Under the pieces are notes generated by a model. That model worked only from the letters and a program-made list of their open reading frames with translations, did no database searches and was not told where the DNA came from. This document shows positions 34,001 through 47,198 of a stretch of DNA of 64,000 bases, piece after piece. The stretch's first letter is position 1; the number at the start of each line of letters is the position of its first letter. The stretch is from Limnomonas spitsbergensis (Eukaryota > Chlorophyta > Chlorophyceae > Chlamydomonadales), in contig JAYJMM010000062.1 in assembly GCA_037349105.1 (NCBI GenBank), positions 709,001-773,000 of the forward strand, written 5' to 3'. The position numbers and the translations under genes are program-made.

Positions 34001-35181
34001 GAAACGAATTCAGGTTTCGTCCACTGGTTCAGGATGGCCCTTCACTCTGAACAGTTTTCAGTAAGCTGGTGAACAGGTGAACAACTGAACACAGACTTCT
34101 AAGGATAACTCAACATCCCAGTCACCTTTCAGGTTTCCGCACTTCAGGGTCCTCTCCCTCCCCTGATCTTGCACGACTGATCAGTTTGTGAGCCCTGGAT
34201 GATCAGGGTTCAGTTCTAGCTTCCGTCCCTCTGTTTCAGGTTCCTACGCTCCTTGTCCCATATCTCTCCGAACCCCACCTGCAGCTGCACGGCTGTTTAG
34301 GGTTCTCAGACCATGAATTTCCATTTCCAGCTATTCAACATTCAATTTAGGTTCCTCTCCCCCTCCCTCTTCACACCCCAGCGTTGCAGCTACAGCTGTA
34401 CAACAGTCCATGTTTGGCAGGCCCTGGGCTGCTTCGCTGAAACCCTGCAGTCACTCCACCTGCAGCTTAACAACCGTTAAGGGTTCGCTGCTGTCCTGCA
34501 TCCGGCGCATGCCAGCCAGTAAGCCCTGCAAACAAAAACATAACAGATTGCAGCAAAATGGAAGTTTGAGGGTTCAGGAGAAGGAGGAGGACGAGGGTTT
34601 GACGACTGTTGGTGTCGATATCTTGCATTTGTGCATCCCGCGCATTCACGCCAACAAACTCTGAAATAACATAGGGAGGTACACATTCGGGTATAACTAG
34701 GTCGTTGCATTACCGGTAGTATTAGTATTAGGACCAGTCACAAGCCTCCTCATCACTCCAACATCTAGAGGGGTTGGAGATTGGCAGTTCCGGGATCCCT
34801 TCGCCTCCCACTCCTCACCCGCACCACCGCCACATTGGCCGCAATCAGCGCCCCCAGTTGCAGCCACAAGGGCAGCGTGATGCCCCATGCGCTGTGAGGG
34901 GCCACGAGGAAGTCACCCAGAAGCTGTGACCCGGCTGGGATTGGCGGCAACGGGACGTGGCTACGGCGGCGCCCACATCCTGCGGACGCTAGGCCATCCC
35001 GCTCTACCCCGAACATGCTCCAACTCCGGCTGCTGCCCCTTGCTGAGGCTGCCGAGAGTGCGGGCAGGGCGGCAGGGTTGGCAGGGCGGTGTCGCCGCTG
35101 CTGGCTGGTGTTACGTGGGGCGGGCAGGAGGCCCGTGTGGGAATGATCATGAAAGGAGGATGCCCCCTGTGTCGGTGGCAT
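25097..35181 (-). CDS. FLAP1: FLAP1-like DUF1517 chloroplast membrane protein
   Basis: Minus-strand exons, all phase-consistent, sum to 378 residues: 35181-34819, 34525-34460, 33946-33811, 33613-33528, 33376-33257 (donor at 33251 also possible), 32722-32523, 32273-32204 and 25192-25097 (stop TAG). The first ~80 residues are rich in Ser/Ala/Arg/Pro, like a plastid transit peptide. One hydrophobic segment (WGITLPLWLQLGALIAANVA) is a likely membrane helix. The DUF1517 core follows: EPLTVVKLQVGLLRD, WLVLEEAVLEI, EEAYALFGRMAK, VITLLVACRGNL, SDVQYALQQLGGLSSDKIM, AIELLWTPRQ and a short C-terminal tail. Plant and cyanobacterial relatives have ...VTLLVATEG... and ...LWTPQ... at these places. Arabidopsis FLAP1 (DUF1517) is a thylakoid/envelope protein linked to acclimation to fluctuating light. 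The last intron is 7011 bp. Divergent from centrin, 1 kb apart. Confidence 0.82.
26260..32203. repeat. 6-kb minisatellite filling the last FLAP1-like intron
   Basis: Roughly 190 tandem units of about 28-36 bp, with core TTATTCATCCTCAACCCATC followed by CCATC or CCAC and a C run of 6-16. The + strand is virtually G-free; the few G's are at 29691, 30009 and 30357. On the sense (minus) strand the array starts exactly at the splice donor of exon 7: GTGAGGATGAATAAGG at 32203 is the first unit, and later units read TTGAGGATGAATAAGG. Unit variants recur in blocks, indicating segmental duplication inside the array. Confidence 0.97.
32281..32495 (-). repeat. Two decayed copies of the FLAP1-like exon 6 core
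   Basis: Functional exon 6 encodes EAMVITLLVACRGNLESLPK (32590-32523). Minus-strand copies lie at about 32495-32440 (reads AMVMTSLVV, a stop, then NLEGLPKRC) and 32340-32281 (HYFVPMLSVATPGHT, open but diverged). Both sit between exon 6 and exon 7. Confidence 0.75.
32780..33055 (-). repeat. Decayed copies of the FLAP1-like exon 6 start
   Basis: The functional exon start has GGCTTTCTTGAAGATCTGGT (minus strand, 32690-32670). A copy at about 32830-32780 reads GTCGCCTCAAAGATCTGGTG, followed by the same GGTGG repeats. A third, weaker copy is near 33055-33005. Both lie just upstream in the preceding intron. Confidence 0.65.
33705..33775 (-). repeat. Decayed copy of the FLAP1-like exon 3 donor edge
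   Basis: The minus-strand end of exon 3 (GGTATTGGAGGAGGCAGTAC, then AGCCACCGCAGGGCATGTG, 33855-33808) is mirrored at about 33765-33710 as GGCGCTGGTGGAAGAGGTCC then AGCCACCGCAGGGCATGCA. Confidence 0.85.
34276..34418 (-). repeat. Two decayed copies of the FLAP1-like exon 2 donor edge
   Basis: The + strand at 34456-34490 (CCACCTGCAGCTTAACAACC, then GTTAAGGGTTC) is the exon 2 end with donor. Related segments are at 34276-34312 (CCACCTGCAGCTGCACGGCT, then GTTTAGGGTTC) and 34380-34418 (GTTGCAGCTACAGCTGTACA). Confidence 0.75.
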
Positions 35182-38487
<3,306 letters not shown>

Positions 38488-38503
<16 letters not shown>

Positions 38504-38612
38504 GCGCAGCCAACCTTACCCAGGGAGGCTTTCTTGCTGTTCAGAGCACAGCCTACCTGACCAAGGGAAACTTCTTCGCTTTTCTGGGAGCAGCCTGCCT
38601 GGTCAAAAGAGG
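38488..38612 (+). repeat. Three tandem copies spanning the centrin stop codon
   Basis: The final coding bases plus stop (GTCGCTGTTCTGAGCGCAGC, then CAACCTTACCCAGGG) are repeated at about 38536 (CTTGCTGTTCAGAGCACAGC) and 38574 (CTTCGCTTTTCTGGGAGCAG), spacing about 50 bp. The first copy ends the gene; the others are 3' UTR. Confidence 0.85.
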
Positions 38613-39130
38613 CAAAGAGCAGCCGGAGGGGGACATCTCCATTATTTGCGCTAGTGACAGTCTTCAAAGGTGTCCTGAGGCTGCTTGGCTGTTCTGAAAG
38701 CCTCCTACCACTTTCATCGTAACCAAGGGCATTGGGTAGCCGCCGCAGGCGACAGCTGGAGCAGATTGATGGGGCATGGGCCACCGGCCACCGCCGAAGG
38801 CAAAGCACCGCTAATGTCCTCAGATGTCGATGTCCATGTGTCCTGTGGAGTAGAGGTTGGTTGTGTGCTGTTGCTGAATTGTGTTCGGCGTTTGAAGGGA
38901 GATGGTGTTTTGCAGGGTCAATTTTCGGGTTCTGCTCTCTTCCAGCTAAGGACTGTATATTATATGTGTGCGGATTTTGACCATTCGTCGGCTCGTTTTT
39001 TCCTTTCCCGGTCTACCTTGGCTTGGGGAAAGGGGGTCGTTTTCTGCTACTAATTTTACCGGTAGGAAGCTCATGGGTGCCACCTGTCTTTTTGCTTTTT
39101 GTTGCCCTTGTTCCGTTTTACCCTTTGACA

Positions 39131-39466
39131 ATGGACCTCAATTCTTTCACAAATTCTCATTATCAGTATTTTGCCCGCACACTTGGAATACCGGCAAGAG
39201 TCCTTAACAACTTTTTGCAACCGACTAGGTTAAATGAAGTGCAGCGTAAACTTGCTGGCTCTGTACAATTTGAAGGGTTGGCGCATAAATGTAAATTTGA
39301 AGCTTGTTATATTCTTTCCGCTTCCCATCCTTTGGTAAGCCGTGAAGGCCTTTCATTGAGCACCAGAGAACCTGGACAGGCCGCAACGCATTTACCTAAC
39401 CTTCCACAGCCGGTGGCCCAAGCAGTCGGGCATTGGTCCAGTGGTGGCTCCATAACGGCCTGTTGA
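39131..39466 (+). CDS. Orphan open frame, uncertain
   Basis: A 111-codon frame starts MDLNSFTNSHYQYFARTLGI and has mixed, non-repetitive composition, unlike most chance frames here. A possible donor (CTTTGGTAAGC at 39333) follows the first ~67 codons. I recognise no family. It could be an exon of an unknown gene, a transposon piece or chance. Confidence 0.2.
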   Translation: MDLNSFTNSHYQYFARTLGIPARVLNNFLQPTRLNEVQRKLAGSVQFEGLAHKCKFEACYILSASHPLVSREGLSLSTREPGQAATHLPNLPQPVAQAVGHWSSGGSITAC

Positions 39467-40232
39467 GGGTATGTGACAAGTCAAACTACGGCGTTGGGCG
39501 TGAGCTGGAGTGATGGGCAGAAATCGGTCACTGAGCACATCATCGTAATGCAGAATCACCCGGAAAGGTGGAAGCTGCGCCTTGTTAATGAATCGGCCTT
39601 GGCCACTATGACATTTTTTGCTGAAGCTACAACCTGGCTGACATGGCTTGGTGCAACACTTTTCTTGCTGAGACCATCATTCGGAGGCAAGCCACAGGTC
39701 GGGGGTTGGTCCCCAAATGACATTTAAAGGGGGTTTTATATCTTCCTCCGTTATCCGTGCCCCACGGAGGGCTTTGTGGCTGTGAAAAACAGTCATGTTG
39801 GATACCCGTGCCCAAACCGCACCTTTTCACAACTTGTACCAAACATGTACGCCGGAAAGAGCAGTCGGGTATGTGACTTTTCAGAGGGCAAGCGCAGGTG
39901 CGGACGGCGGGGTCACCTGAACCCCATGCAAGCCCCCTCGCCATGTTGCAGGATTTCAAAATATGTGTCACAACTATATCGCTGGTTAAATGCGTGTTGT
40001 TAACTATGCGTATCTATTTGCGCATACAGAGGCGAAGTTGCAGCTGTCGCGTGACACCAGGGGACAGCGTGACACCTTACGACATCCGCTGTGAGATCCA
40101 GCCTTGGTAGCCGAGTTTCTCATTTCTGCACCTCGGCCTATGAGGTCTGACAGGAATAACCATAATTAAACATACAGTCGATTAATTTGCGCTGTAGCGC
40201 GTAAAGTTTCCGGGACGTTCCAGAAACATCGG

Positions 40233-40312
40233 GCTGACGGACAGACAGACAGGCAGACAGACAGACAGACTGACGGATACGGGGTGACAGACTGACGGAT
40301 ACGGGGTGACTC
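40233..40312. repeat. Short tandem repeat of CAGA and ACTGACGGATACGGGGTGAC units
   Basis: About eight 4-bp CAGA-type units followed by two copies of a 21-bp ACTGACGGATACGGGGTGAC unit. Confidence 0.85.
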
Positions 40313-40742
40313 TGGGGGCTTCGACCCCGCGACCTTCGGCCGCCCGGGGGGGCTCTGCTGAAAAACAAATCGGACAATATTCCATTCGACCGTACAGATC
40401 GTACTAAGTAACCCTCCTAGGCCTCGAGATGTCTTCTTCGCTTATCTTGGGCTCATGGCATGCTCATGCCTCTACCCATGGGAATAATGGGATGACGTCA
40501 GTAGTTCTCAATCTTTACAGATGGGCTTCCGCAACTTAAGAGCAGCCATGAAGGTTTCGAGTTTTCATGCATCTTCGATTTCCAGATGGCGCCGCCGGCT
40601 GAAAATATACAGCTCTGATAGATTCGATTTCCGTTTTAAATTTCGTCCCCCTTCTGATTTCCGTTATTTTAATGCGGATTACACTCTATATATTTAGAAT
40701 TTTTAATGTATGTTCTTTTATTCAAGTGGAACGCATGTCTAT

Positions 40743-40814
40743 CTCTCATTAGTCTAGTGGTGAGGATACCCCGCTTTCACCGGGGCGACCCGGGTTCGAA
40801 CCCCTGATGGGAGG
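40743..40814 (+). tRNA. trnE-UUC: tRNA-Glu (UUC)
   Basis: A 72-base cloverleaf. The seven-base-pair acceptor stem is CTCTCAT with ATGGGAG (one G-U). The D arm is TAGTCTAGTGGTGAGGATA and the anticodon stem is CCCCG/CGGGG. The loop CTTTCAC gives anticodon TTC. The T arm CCGGGTTCGAACCCCTG has one C-U mismatch, and the discriminator base is G. Internal promoter boxes are TAGTCTAGTGG (A) and GGTTCGAACCC (B). A TTTTT run five bases... downstream at 40817 fits a Pol III terminator. There is no intron. Nuclear type, encoded without CCA. Confidence 0.9.
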
Positions 40815-41187
40815 CATTTTTAACCGCACACGAAACATCGACGCCCGTTTCCCGACACCGGATGCCCGACGTGAAAAAATGGGGCACTCGATGTAAGAGT
40901 GTTGCTGAGATTCATATTGAGCTGTTAGGTGTGTAAGCCATATGTCGAATGTCAGTGTCGAATCTCAACAAGTAAAGTGGCCCCTATCTCTCATCTAGTC
41001 AATGCACAAGGAAATTGAAGCCCCGCCATGCGCCAGCCGCCGTTCATTGGTACAACTAATTTGTTAATGAGTCCGATGGCCTGGAAGAAAACAAGCATGA
41101 TGACAACCGTACATGCAGTTGGAAGCATATTAAGTTGGTGCATGAGGTCAAGTGTAACAAGCGCGAGCTATCATGATTAGTTATATA
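40815..41187. other. Spacer between tRNA and MITE
   Basis: Begins with the T-run terminator of the tRNA. Nothing else is recognisable. Confidence 0.5.
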
Positions 41188-41370
41188 CCGTAGTCACGGA
41201 CGTATTTCGTTATTTTCGAATTTCGTTGTTGCTTAAAAAGTCGCAGTTTTGGCGATTTTTTTGATTCGTTGCCCCTTAGCATGAAAAATTCCAGTCAAAA
41301 ACATTTTCACGACTGATTTCGTTGCTCCTTGAAGAACGATCAAAATAACGAAATACGTCCGTGACTACGG
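41188..41370. mobile_element. MITE with 29-bp terminal inverted repeats and TA target duplication
   Basis: Left end CCGTAGTCACGGACGTATTT and right end AAATACGTCCGTGACTACGG are perfect inverted repeats for 29 bp. The element is 183 bp, flanked by TA on both sides, with no coding capacity. This is the architecture of Tc1/mariner-type (Stowaway-like) MITEs. The TIR identity suggests a fairly recent insertion. Confidence 0.88.
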
Positions 41371-42837
41371 TATCAGAAAATACGGGATGCCATAATGTGC
41401 ACGGTGTTTAGACTATCAGTATGCAAGTCTACAGGTTTACAGGTTTTGGAGACAACTTTCCTACCGTAAGCGTCCTTTGCCTTCGCCCTGATTGATGTTA
41501 ATTGGCTTGCATGGAATAACACGCGGTTCATTCATTACGGTAAGCAGCTCAGGGTCACGCAGCTTATTAACTTAATTACTAAAATCTGGAATTGTCGCAT
41601 GTGTAGCATGTGAGTACCGATACCGTACAAATTACCCACACTTTCCCACAACCATACCGTTTTTATCGTGATGCTCTATGCGTTCCCACCTACCCCTGCA
41701 GGGGTACTTCGCCTACTCTCGCTAGCAAAGTGCCCGTCTCCATTTAAGAGGCTTCGCGGATTAACATTTCACAGGTTATGGCCCCTGCGGTTTATTTATT
41801 AACAACTATTTTTGAGTTTTTGGCTCCGCGGTAAAATATAGAGTACAATTAATTGCCTCATGCAAAGGACATCTATAGTAATGTCATATTTCCTTCGAAC
41901 CGGTTTACCGGATTCTTAGGAAAGATGGTTAAGGCGCCGCATATCATTGCTTATATTAGGTCTTCTCTTAATCAGAAACGACGGATGCACCCTCTTGTGG
42001 TCGATGGTGCTAGGAGGTGTGCAAACTGCCAAAAGTGGATCGTGCGGAGGCCACGGGAGGCACAGTGGCTTTTGGTGTTCATGAGTCATGACCCATTAAT
42101 GACCGTCATGATAATTTCTTGCACTCGTGCTTTCAATGCATGCATTATTTTATGATGCAAATCGTCAGCATTTGTCATGAGGAATGCATTGATTTAACTC
42201 TCATGTCATTAGTTTTTGTGCCACAAAAATGTCCAGCAATGTTTATTTGAAACCTTTTTTTGTGTGCCCCCCCTGCCCCCCACAACTTTGCCCCCTGATC
42301 TACCTCCCCCCTCCTTGGACCAAAACACATTTAAAGGCAATATTTGGAATGCTCTCATTAAGCTGTAAAACTTTGGAATGATGGGGCGTTTATTTTCTGC
42401 CACCCCTCGGATGTGGTTGAGAAAAAAGTAGGAACATGATGGTCACACTTCCAACAACCACTCACACGGCCAGAATAACTTATGCGTTCACAGTTACAGT
42501 GTATGTAGAAAGAAAGAAAAGTAACGCCTCAGCATGGCTTGAGGGATACATTTGCTTGGACTTTACAAAGTGTAAGGCTGGCCACCCAACCTTAAAAAAC
42601 CTGAGACGCAAACACAGAAAAACAGCCCAGGTGTGCATGTGGCCCTAGTCGTGAGCAACAAGCACTCACACGACCGCAATCTGCCTAAAATGTTAGATGA
42701 AGGTCCTCGATTAAGATCTGAAAAAGAGCCTGTACCCCATCTCAGCATCCCTTTTAGCTAAAGCACACTACCACTATAAAGCCCACCTTACAGCAGCTGC
42801 AAACGTCTCCTCTTAAGCCGAAAGATGGCACGCAATC
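41371..42837. other. Intergenic region between MITE and LTR element
   Basis: Nothing recognisable except a family B repeat at 42495-42620 and several TACCGTA/GATACCGTAC motifs near 41620-41660 that may be related to the MITE ends. No gene supported. Confidence 0.5.
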
Positions 42838-45347
42838 TGTAAGGGTTTCACCCTTCCCGGTCGTTCGGTAGTTAACCTGTCGACTAGACTTTCCTTCGGT
42901 AGTTAGAAGTTGAACGTTGATCTTCCTATGGCAGTTGAACCCTCTCGTGTCTCTCTATTTATACTAGGCCTTCTGCCTTTTTCCTTGCCCTAGTCTTACG
43001 AACTAGTGTGCCACCACTGACATTCTCCTTGCCCTAGTCTTACGAACTAGTGTGCCACCACTGTCATTTTCTCCTTGCCCTAGTCTTACGAACTAGAGTG
43101 CCACCCTTGGAATTCTACGTTGCCACCTCTCCGGCTCTCCGCCTCTTGAACGCTCTCTGATCCCAGCTCTCTGTGTCCATACCAGTCAGCCAGAACTTAG
43201 ATCCCTTTCAACTGGTTTCCGAGCTCCGTCTACGATCCTTCGACCCTTCACCTTGCCTCGACCATCGACTCCTCTGCCATATCGTCACCTTGTCACCATC
43301 GCCTCAGTCTCTTCAGCACCCTCGTCATCTCTGCCTCCCTCGTCACCTCCGCCTCCGTCGCCCCATCTGAACCCCCGCCCCTTCGACATCTCTGCTGCCC
43401 CTCGTTGCCCATATTCCCTCGTCGCCTCTGTCACATCGAACGCATCTCCGCGCTGCCATGCGGAAATGTTTCTGCTCCTTCGAACATGGCCGCACGGCCA
43501 GTGTCTGCCCCCTATCCTCGTCAGCATCTGCCCTCCATGGCAGGTCCACCGCAACAAAGCGCTGAGTGGCGCTGCCCGAGTTTGTACTACCCGATGGCAA
43601 CGATCTCAGAAACAGCGTGTACAACTGTTGACGCTTTCACCCTTGTCCCCATCGTCTTCTAGTCCCACCGTCCCATCGTCCTCGTCTCCCTCGTTACCCC
43701 TCGTCCCTTCGCCTCGCGGTCTTCACTGATCCGACCCAAGACACCACTGTCGTCTCCAGGAAATTCTTACTGGCTACCGCTCTTCGATTTTTCTGTATCT
43801 TTGACTGTCCTCACGACTGTCGACTTCCCATGCAGCTCCCTGCCGGCACATGCCCGCGGAACTCCATGGCTTGTCCGTCCACCTCAGCCTTTCGTCTCAC
43901 GACCCTCAGTTCTTCCCTTCGGTTCACTGATCCCATCAAGTCTCCATCGTCTTCACCTACCTCATCCTCGTTTCTAGTGTCTTCCCCCCGAAATGTCCTT
44001 GCTGGCTCATGCCCTCCGATAATTTCGTACCAGTCGACTCCATGCCCTTGACACCCACTCATGTTCCATGCAGCTCCAGCTCATGCTGGATATTGCCCAC
44101 CGACCGCCATGACATCGACACTCCTCCACGGTCTCTCTCCCGCCTCGCTCTCGACTACGTACCTTGCCCGGTTCTCCACTGTCCCCTACGTCCTTGACCA
44201 CCACGTCCATGCCACACGCCATCTCCTCTTCGGCTTCTCCCATCCTCCCTCAGCACCCTCCCTCGTCCTCGTCCCAGCCTTACACCTCATACCTACGCCA
44301 CTGTCCCAACTGTTCCTACTTCGTTGCTCCTCCTCTCCTCCACCATGCTCTTTATGTCCCTCGTTCTCTCCTCCACCGCCTCCTCGTCCGTCCATGATGC
44401 TCTATGATCCTTCTGCCCAGGCCTCCCACTGTCCCACAGCGGCGCCGCCGCGTACCGCTGCCATTGCTCTGCTAGTACGGCAGACTTGCTTGCGCATACC
44501 GTTGCCATTGCTCCGCTAGATCCGCGGCCTTGCTTGCTTTCCTAGCAGATTGCCATGTATGTGCTCTTGCATGAATCTGTTCCCTCGTGTTTCTGTTCTA
44601 TTTGTTTAGGTCCTTTCCTCACGTGCCTTTCCTCAGATCTTTGCTCTTCTAGAATTGTCCTTTTTGCCTCGGGCATTAAGTCGCCGCCGCCGTTCCCTCA
44701 GCGTGTCCTTAGTCAGTTGTACTTGTGTTCCATTAAATTTTGCTGAATTTGCCTTGGTGTTTTTGCATTTCTTTACCCTTCTGGGTTTGTCCTCGGGATC
44801 TCCATCTAGATTTTCCTGTCTAGATTTCGACTCTCTGGGATATATCTACAATTTCAATTTCTGTAGTCCTTTGTTTTTCGGTCCTGAGTGTCCACTTGCC
44901 TTGCCTTACCTCTCTGAGTTTGAATGTTTAAAGTCCAAGTCTCCGAGGCCGTTCGACTCTTAGTAGGGGAGTTTGTAAGGGTTTCACCCTTCCCGGTCGT
45001 TCGGTAGTTAACCTGTCGACTAGACTTTCCTTCGGTAGTTAGAAGTTGAACGTTGATCTTCCTATGGCAGTTGAACCCTCTCGTGTCTCTCTATTTATAC
45101 TAGGCCTTCTGCCTTTTTCCTTGCCCTAGTCTTACGAACTAGTGTGCCACCACTGACATTCTCCTTGCCCTAGTCTTACGAACTAGTGTGCCACCACTGT
45201 CATTTTCTCCTTGCCCTAGTCTTACGAACTAGAGTGCCACCCCTTGTAATTCTACGTTGCCACCTCTCCGGCTCTCCGCCTCTTGAACGCTCTCTGATCC
45301 CAGCTCTCTGTGTCCATACCAGTCAGCCAGAACTTAGATCCCTTTCA
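42838..45347. mobile_element. Non-autonomous LTR retrotransposon
   Basis: Two near-identical direct LTRs, 42838-43210 (373 bp) and 44974-45347 (374 bp), start TGTAAGGG and end CTTTCA (TG...CA). The element is flanked by a 5-bp target duplication, CAATC, at 42833-42837 and 45348-45352. By eye the LTRs differ by about one substitution and one indel, so the insertion is young. The sequence after the 5' LTR (ACTGGTTTCCGAGC) loosely resembles an initiator-Met primer-binding site. TAGTAGGGGAG just before the 3' LTR is a good polypurine tract. The 1763-bp interior has no gag, protease, reverse transcriptase, RNase H or integrase frame. It is therefore mobilised in trans, like TRIM/LARD-type elements. 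Confidence 0.95.
43042..43114. repeat. Triplicated palindromic motif within the LTRs
   Basis: Each LTR holds three tandem units of about 44 bp with CCTAGTCTTACGAACTAGTG (at about 42988, 43033 and 43077 in the 5' LTR, and again near 45126-45235 in the 3' LTR). CTAGT...ACTAG is a short inverted repeat within the unit, possibly a regulatory site of the LTR promoter. Confidence 0.75.
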
Positions 45348-45352
45348 CAATC

Positions 45353-45745
45353 TGCATAAGGAGACGAGCTGACAGGAAGCCAGAAAATGAGCTGGACGCT
45401 AAGAGGGCAAAGTCTTACCAGAAAGCATGGCCCCCACCCGAAAAGACACAACTCGCAAAGTAGCAGCCACAAGACCCAAACTACCAAGACTCCTAGAGGC
45501 CCTCACAACACAAAGCAAAACGGCAGGACATGCACAACCTAAAACCAGTGACGAAATCACAAAGGGGGCGAGATGGGGCACAGGCGCACAGCGACCCAGA
45601 GTTTCAATTTGATTGCACAACATATAGGGATGCCTCCCGGGGACCAGCTCACGTCGAACGGCAGAGGTCGGAAGTCATTTTCCAGTAGGGATCAGGGGGG
45701 CTTGAGAACTGAAAATTAGGAGACCCTCTCCTCCACTCCTCCTGA
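45353..45745. other. Region between LTR element and LINE remnant
   Basis: A Lys/Arg/Thr-rich open frame at 45427-45612 has no recognisable domain. Probably old transposon sequence. Confidence 0.35.
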
Positions 45746-45749
45746 GTCA

Positions 45750-46700
45750 ATAACATTACACCTCTGGGCCGTGCTCAAGAAGGCTTGGCCATGTGGGCAC
45801 CCAACTGTCCCGTTGGGAGGGAAAAAACTTCACGTAAGAGGGAAAGAAGGAGACGAAAACAAAGGAAAGAAATACCCCCCCCAAAAGGAAAAGGCTGCCC
45901 GAAGTATCCTTGCCCCTCTCAAGCCTCTTCCTAAGGAAGACAAAAAAAAGCAACAAAACTAGGCCTCAACAAAGCGTACGACTTTCTCAACAAAAGTCAG
46001 AGCCTCCCATCCAAACTTGCCCCGGTACAACTGTTGAAAGTCTGTGGCGCCCTCGGGGGGGCCTGCCCAACCTGTCTCCCTAAGCCTCTCCTTCAAGCTA
46101 GAGCACTGGAAGCAGACATGCATCGCATCCTCCACATGCTCGCCATCTCCCCTTGTCCAACACTGTTGGCAGCACCGTCCGTCACGCTGCTGACCCCTGC
46201 GCCGTCCTCGAGTGTCAGCCGTGCTGACGGCGCCGAGCCGCAGCCTTAAGTTTGTGCGCACGCAAGCACACTCCCTTCGACAAGTGCGGCCCCTGGCCTG
46301 CGCCAGCACGGCGCCCGCTGTAGACTGAAAGCAGGTGCGGTAGGCCGCCGTATACCTGTGTTCAGTTGCAGGATCTCTGGGGTCTCCTCTGCCAGCTGCA
46401 TTCATCAGCCCCGCTCGTATGCTGCATCAAGTGGCCCTAGCACCTCTGGGACAGATAGCGGTTGCAGGTCAGTCGTCGTCTGACACAGTTTGAGGACGGC
46501 GGAGCCCATCTACAGCTCCTCCAAAGCACCTAGCAATTCCCTGCACCAATTGCGCCCTCTGGTGCCCTGTTTGACAGCGAGCTCCATGTCGGCAGCCATG
46601 GCTGCGGCCATAAGTGGGCTGTCTTGCCGTGCTGTTGGTGCGACTGCGGCATTGTAGAAGCAAAGTACCGTACATGCTCCTGAGTATCACGGCCTCTGGA
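45750..46700 (-). pseudogene. Decayed LINE (non-LTR retrotransposon) ORF2 3' end
   Basis: The minus-strand frame 46405-45959 encodes about 148 residues ending in a LINE-type C-terminal zinc knuckle, CCQQCW...EHVEDAMHVCFQC (C-x2-C...H-x4-C), preceded by the basic stretch typical of ORF2 tails. Upstream minus-strand text resembling ORF2 (LQPLSVPEVLGPLDAAYERG) is in another frame and interrupted by stops, so the copy is frameshifted and 5'-truncated. The reverse transcriptase core is not present. The 3' flank (45802-45750) shares about 50 bp with 7183-7232, likely another 3' end of the same family. Confidence 0.68.
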
Positions 46701-46751
46701 AATAGGATACAAGACAGAAGGAACCCTAACCCCATGAGCAGGCTGGCTCAA

Positions 46752-47198
46752 GAAACACTTAATCAGGAAACCTCTCTCCTCAGGATGAGTATCGGGCCCC
46801 TATCAAATCGATATCTAATGGGAGATCAAGTTTAAGTGCAAGACAGGGAGGTGGGCGGCAGGGGAGGCACCTGAGGTGTTGTAGGCTGGTAGCCGCCGCC
46901 CCCCCCCCAATGAATGAGTTTTGTGGTGAGATGATAGTACCCCAAGCTGGTGGGAGGGTTTGGACATGTACGGATATCTGTGTTCTGAATTTGCCACAAG
47001 TATGAACTCGCCAGGTGTGAACTTCCGGGAATCAACACCAAAAAATCGTCTTCGTTTACCAGACCGATTTAGCACATGTCTCTGATTGCTCGAGGTGTAA
47101 TCTCCCCCTCGAGACCACCTGGAACCTCGCACATTCGGCCCCGGAACAAACTGACAACATTGTCCTTTATTTCTCGTCCGCCACGCTGCTGCTCTGCG
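46752..47198. promoter_or_regulatory. 5' flank of the CCCH-CCR4 gene
   Basis: The upstream sequence of the CCCH-deadenylase gene. An in-frame upstream ATG at 47076 could extend the protein by 41 residues. No clear promoter element seen. Confidence 0.4.

Larger units (their letters stand above)
38613..40742. other. Intergenic region after centrin
   Basis: Mostly without recognisable genes. It contains an open frame at 39131-39466 (separate entry), a family A-like stretch near 39640-39720, and a short CAGACAGACAGA/ACTGACGGATACGGGGTGAC tandem repeat at 40233-40312. The region is more A/T-rich than the gene bodies. Confidence 0.5.

Noticed and set aside
45427..45612. Lys/Arg-rich 61-codon frame as a gag-like or histone-like gene
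   Set aside because: It has no recognisable motif, is short and sits in transposon-derived DNA.
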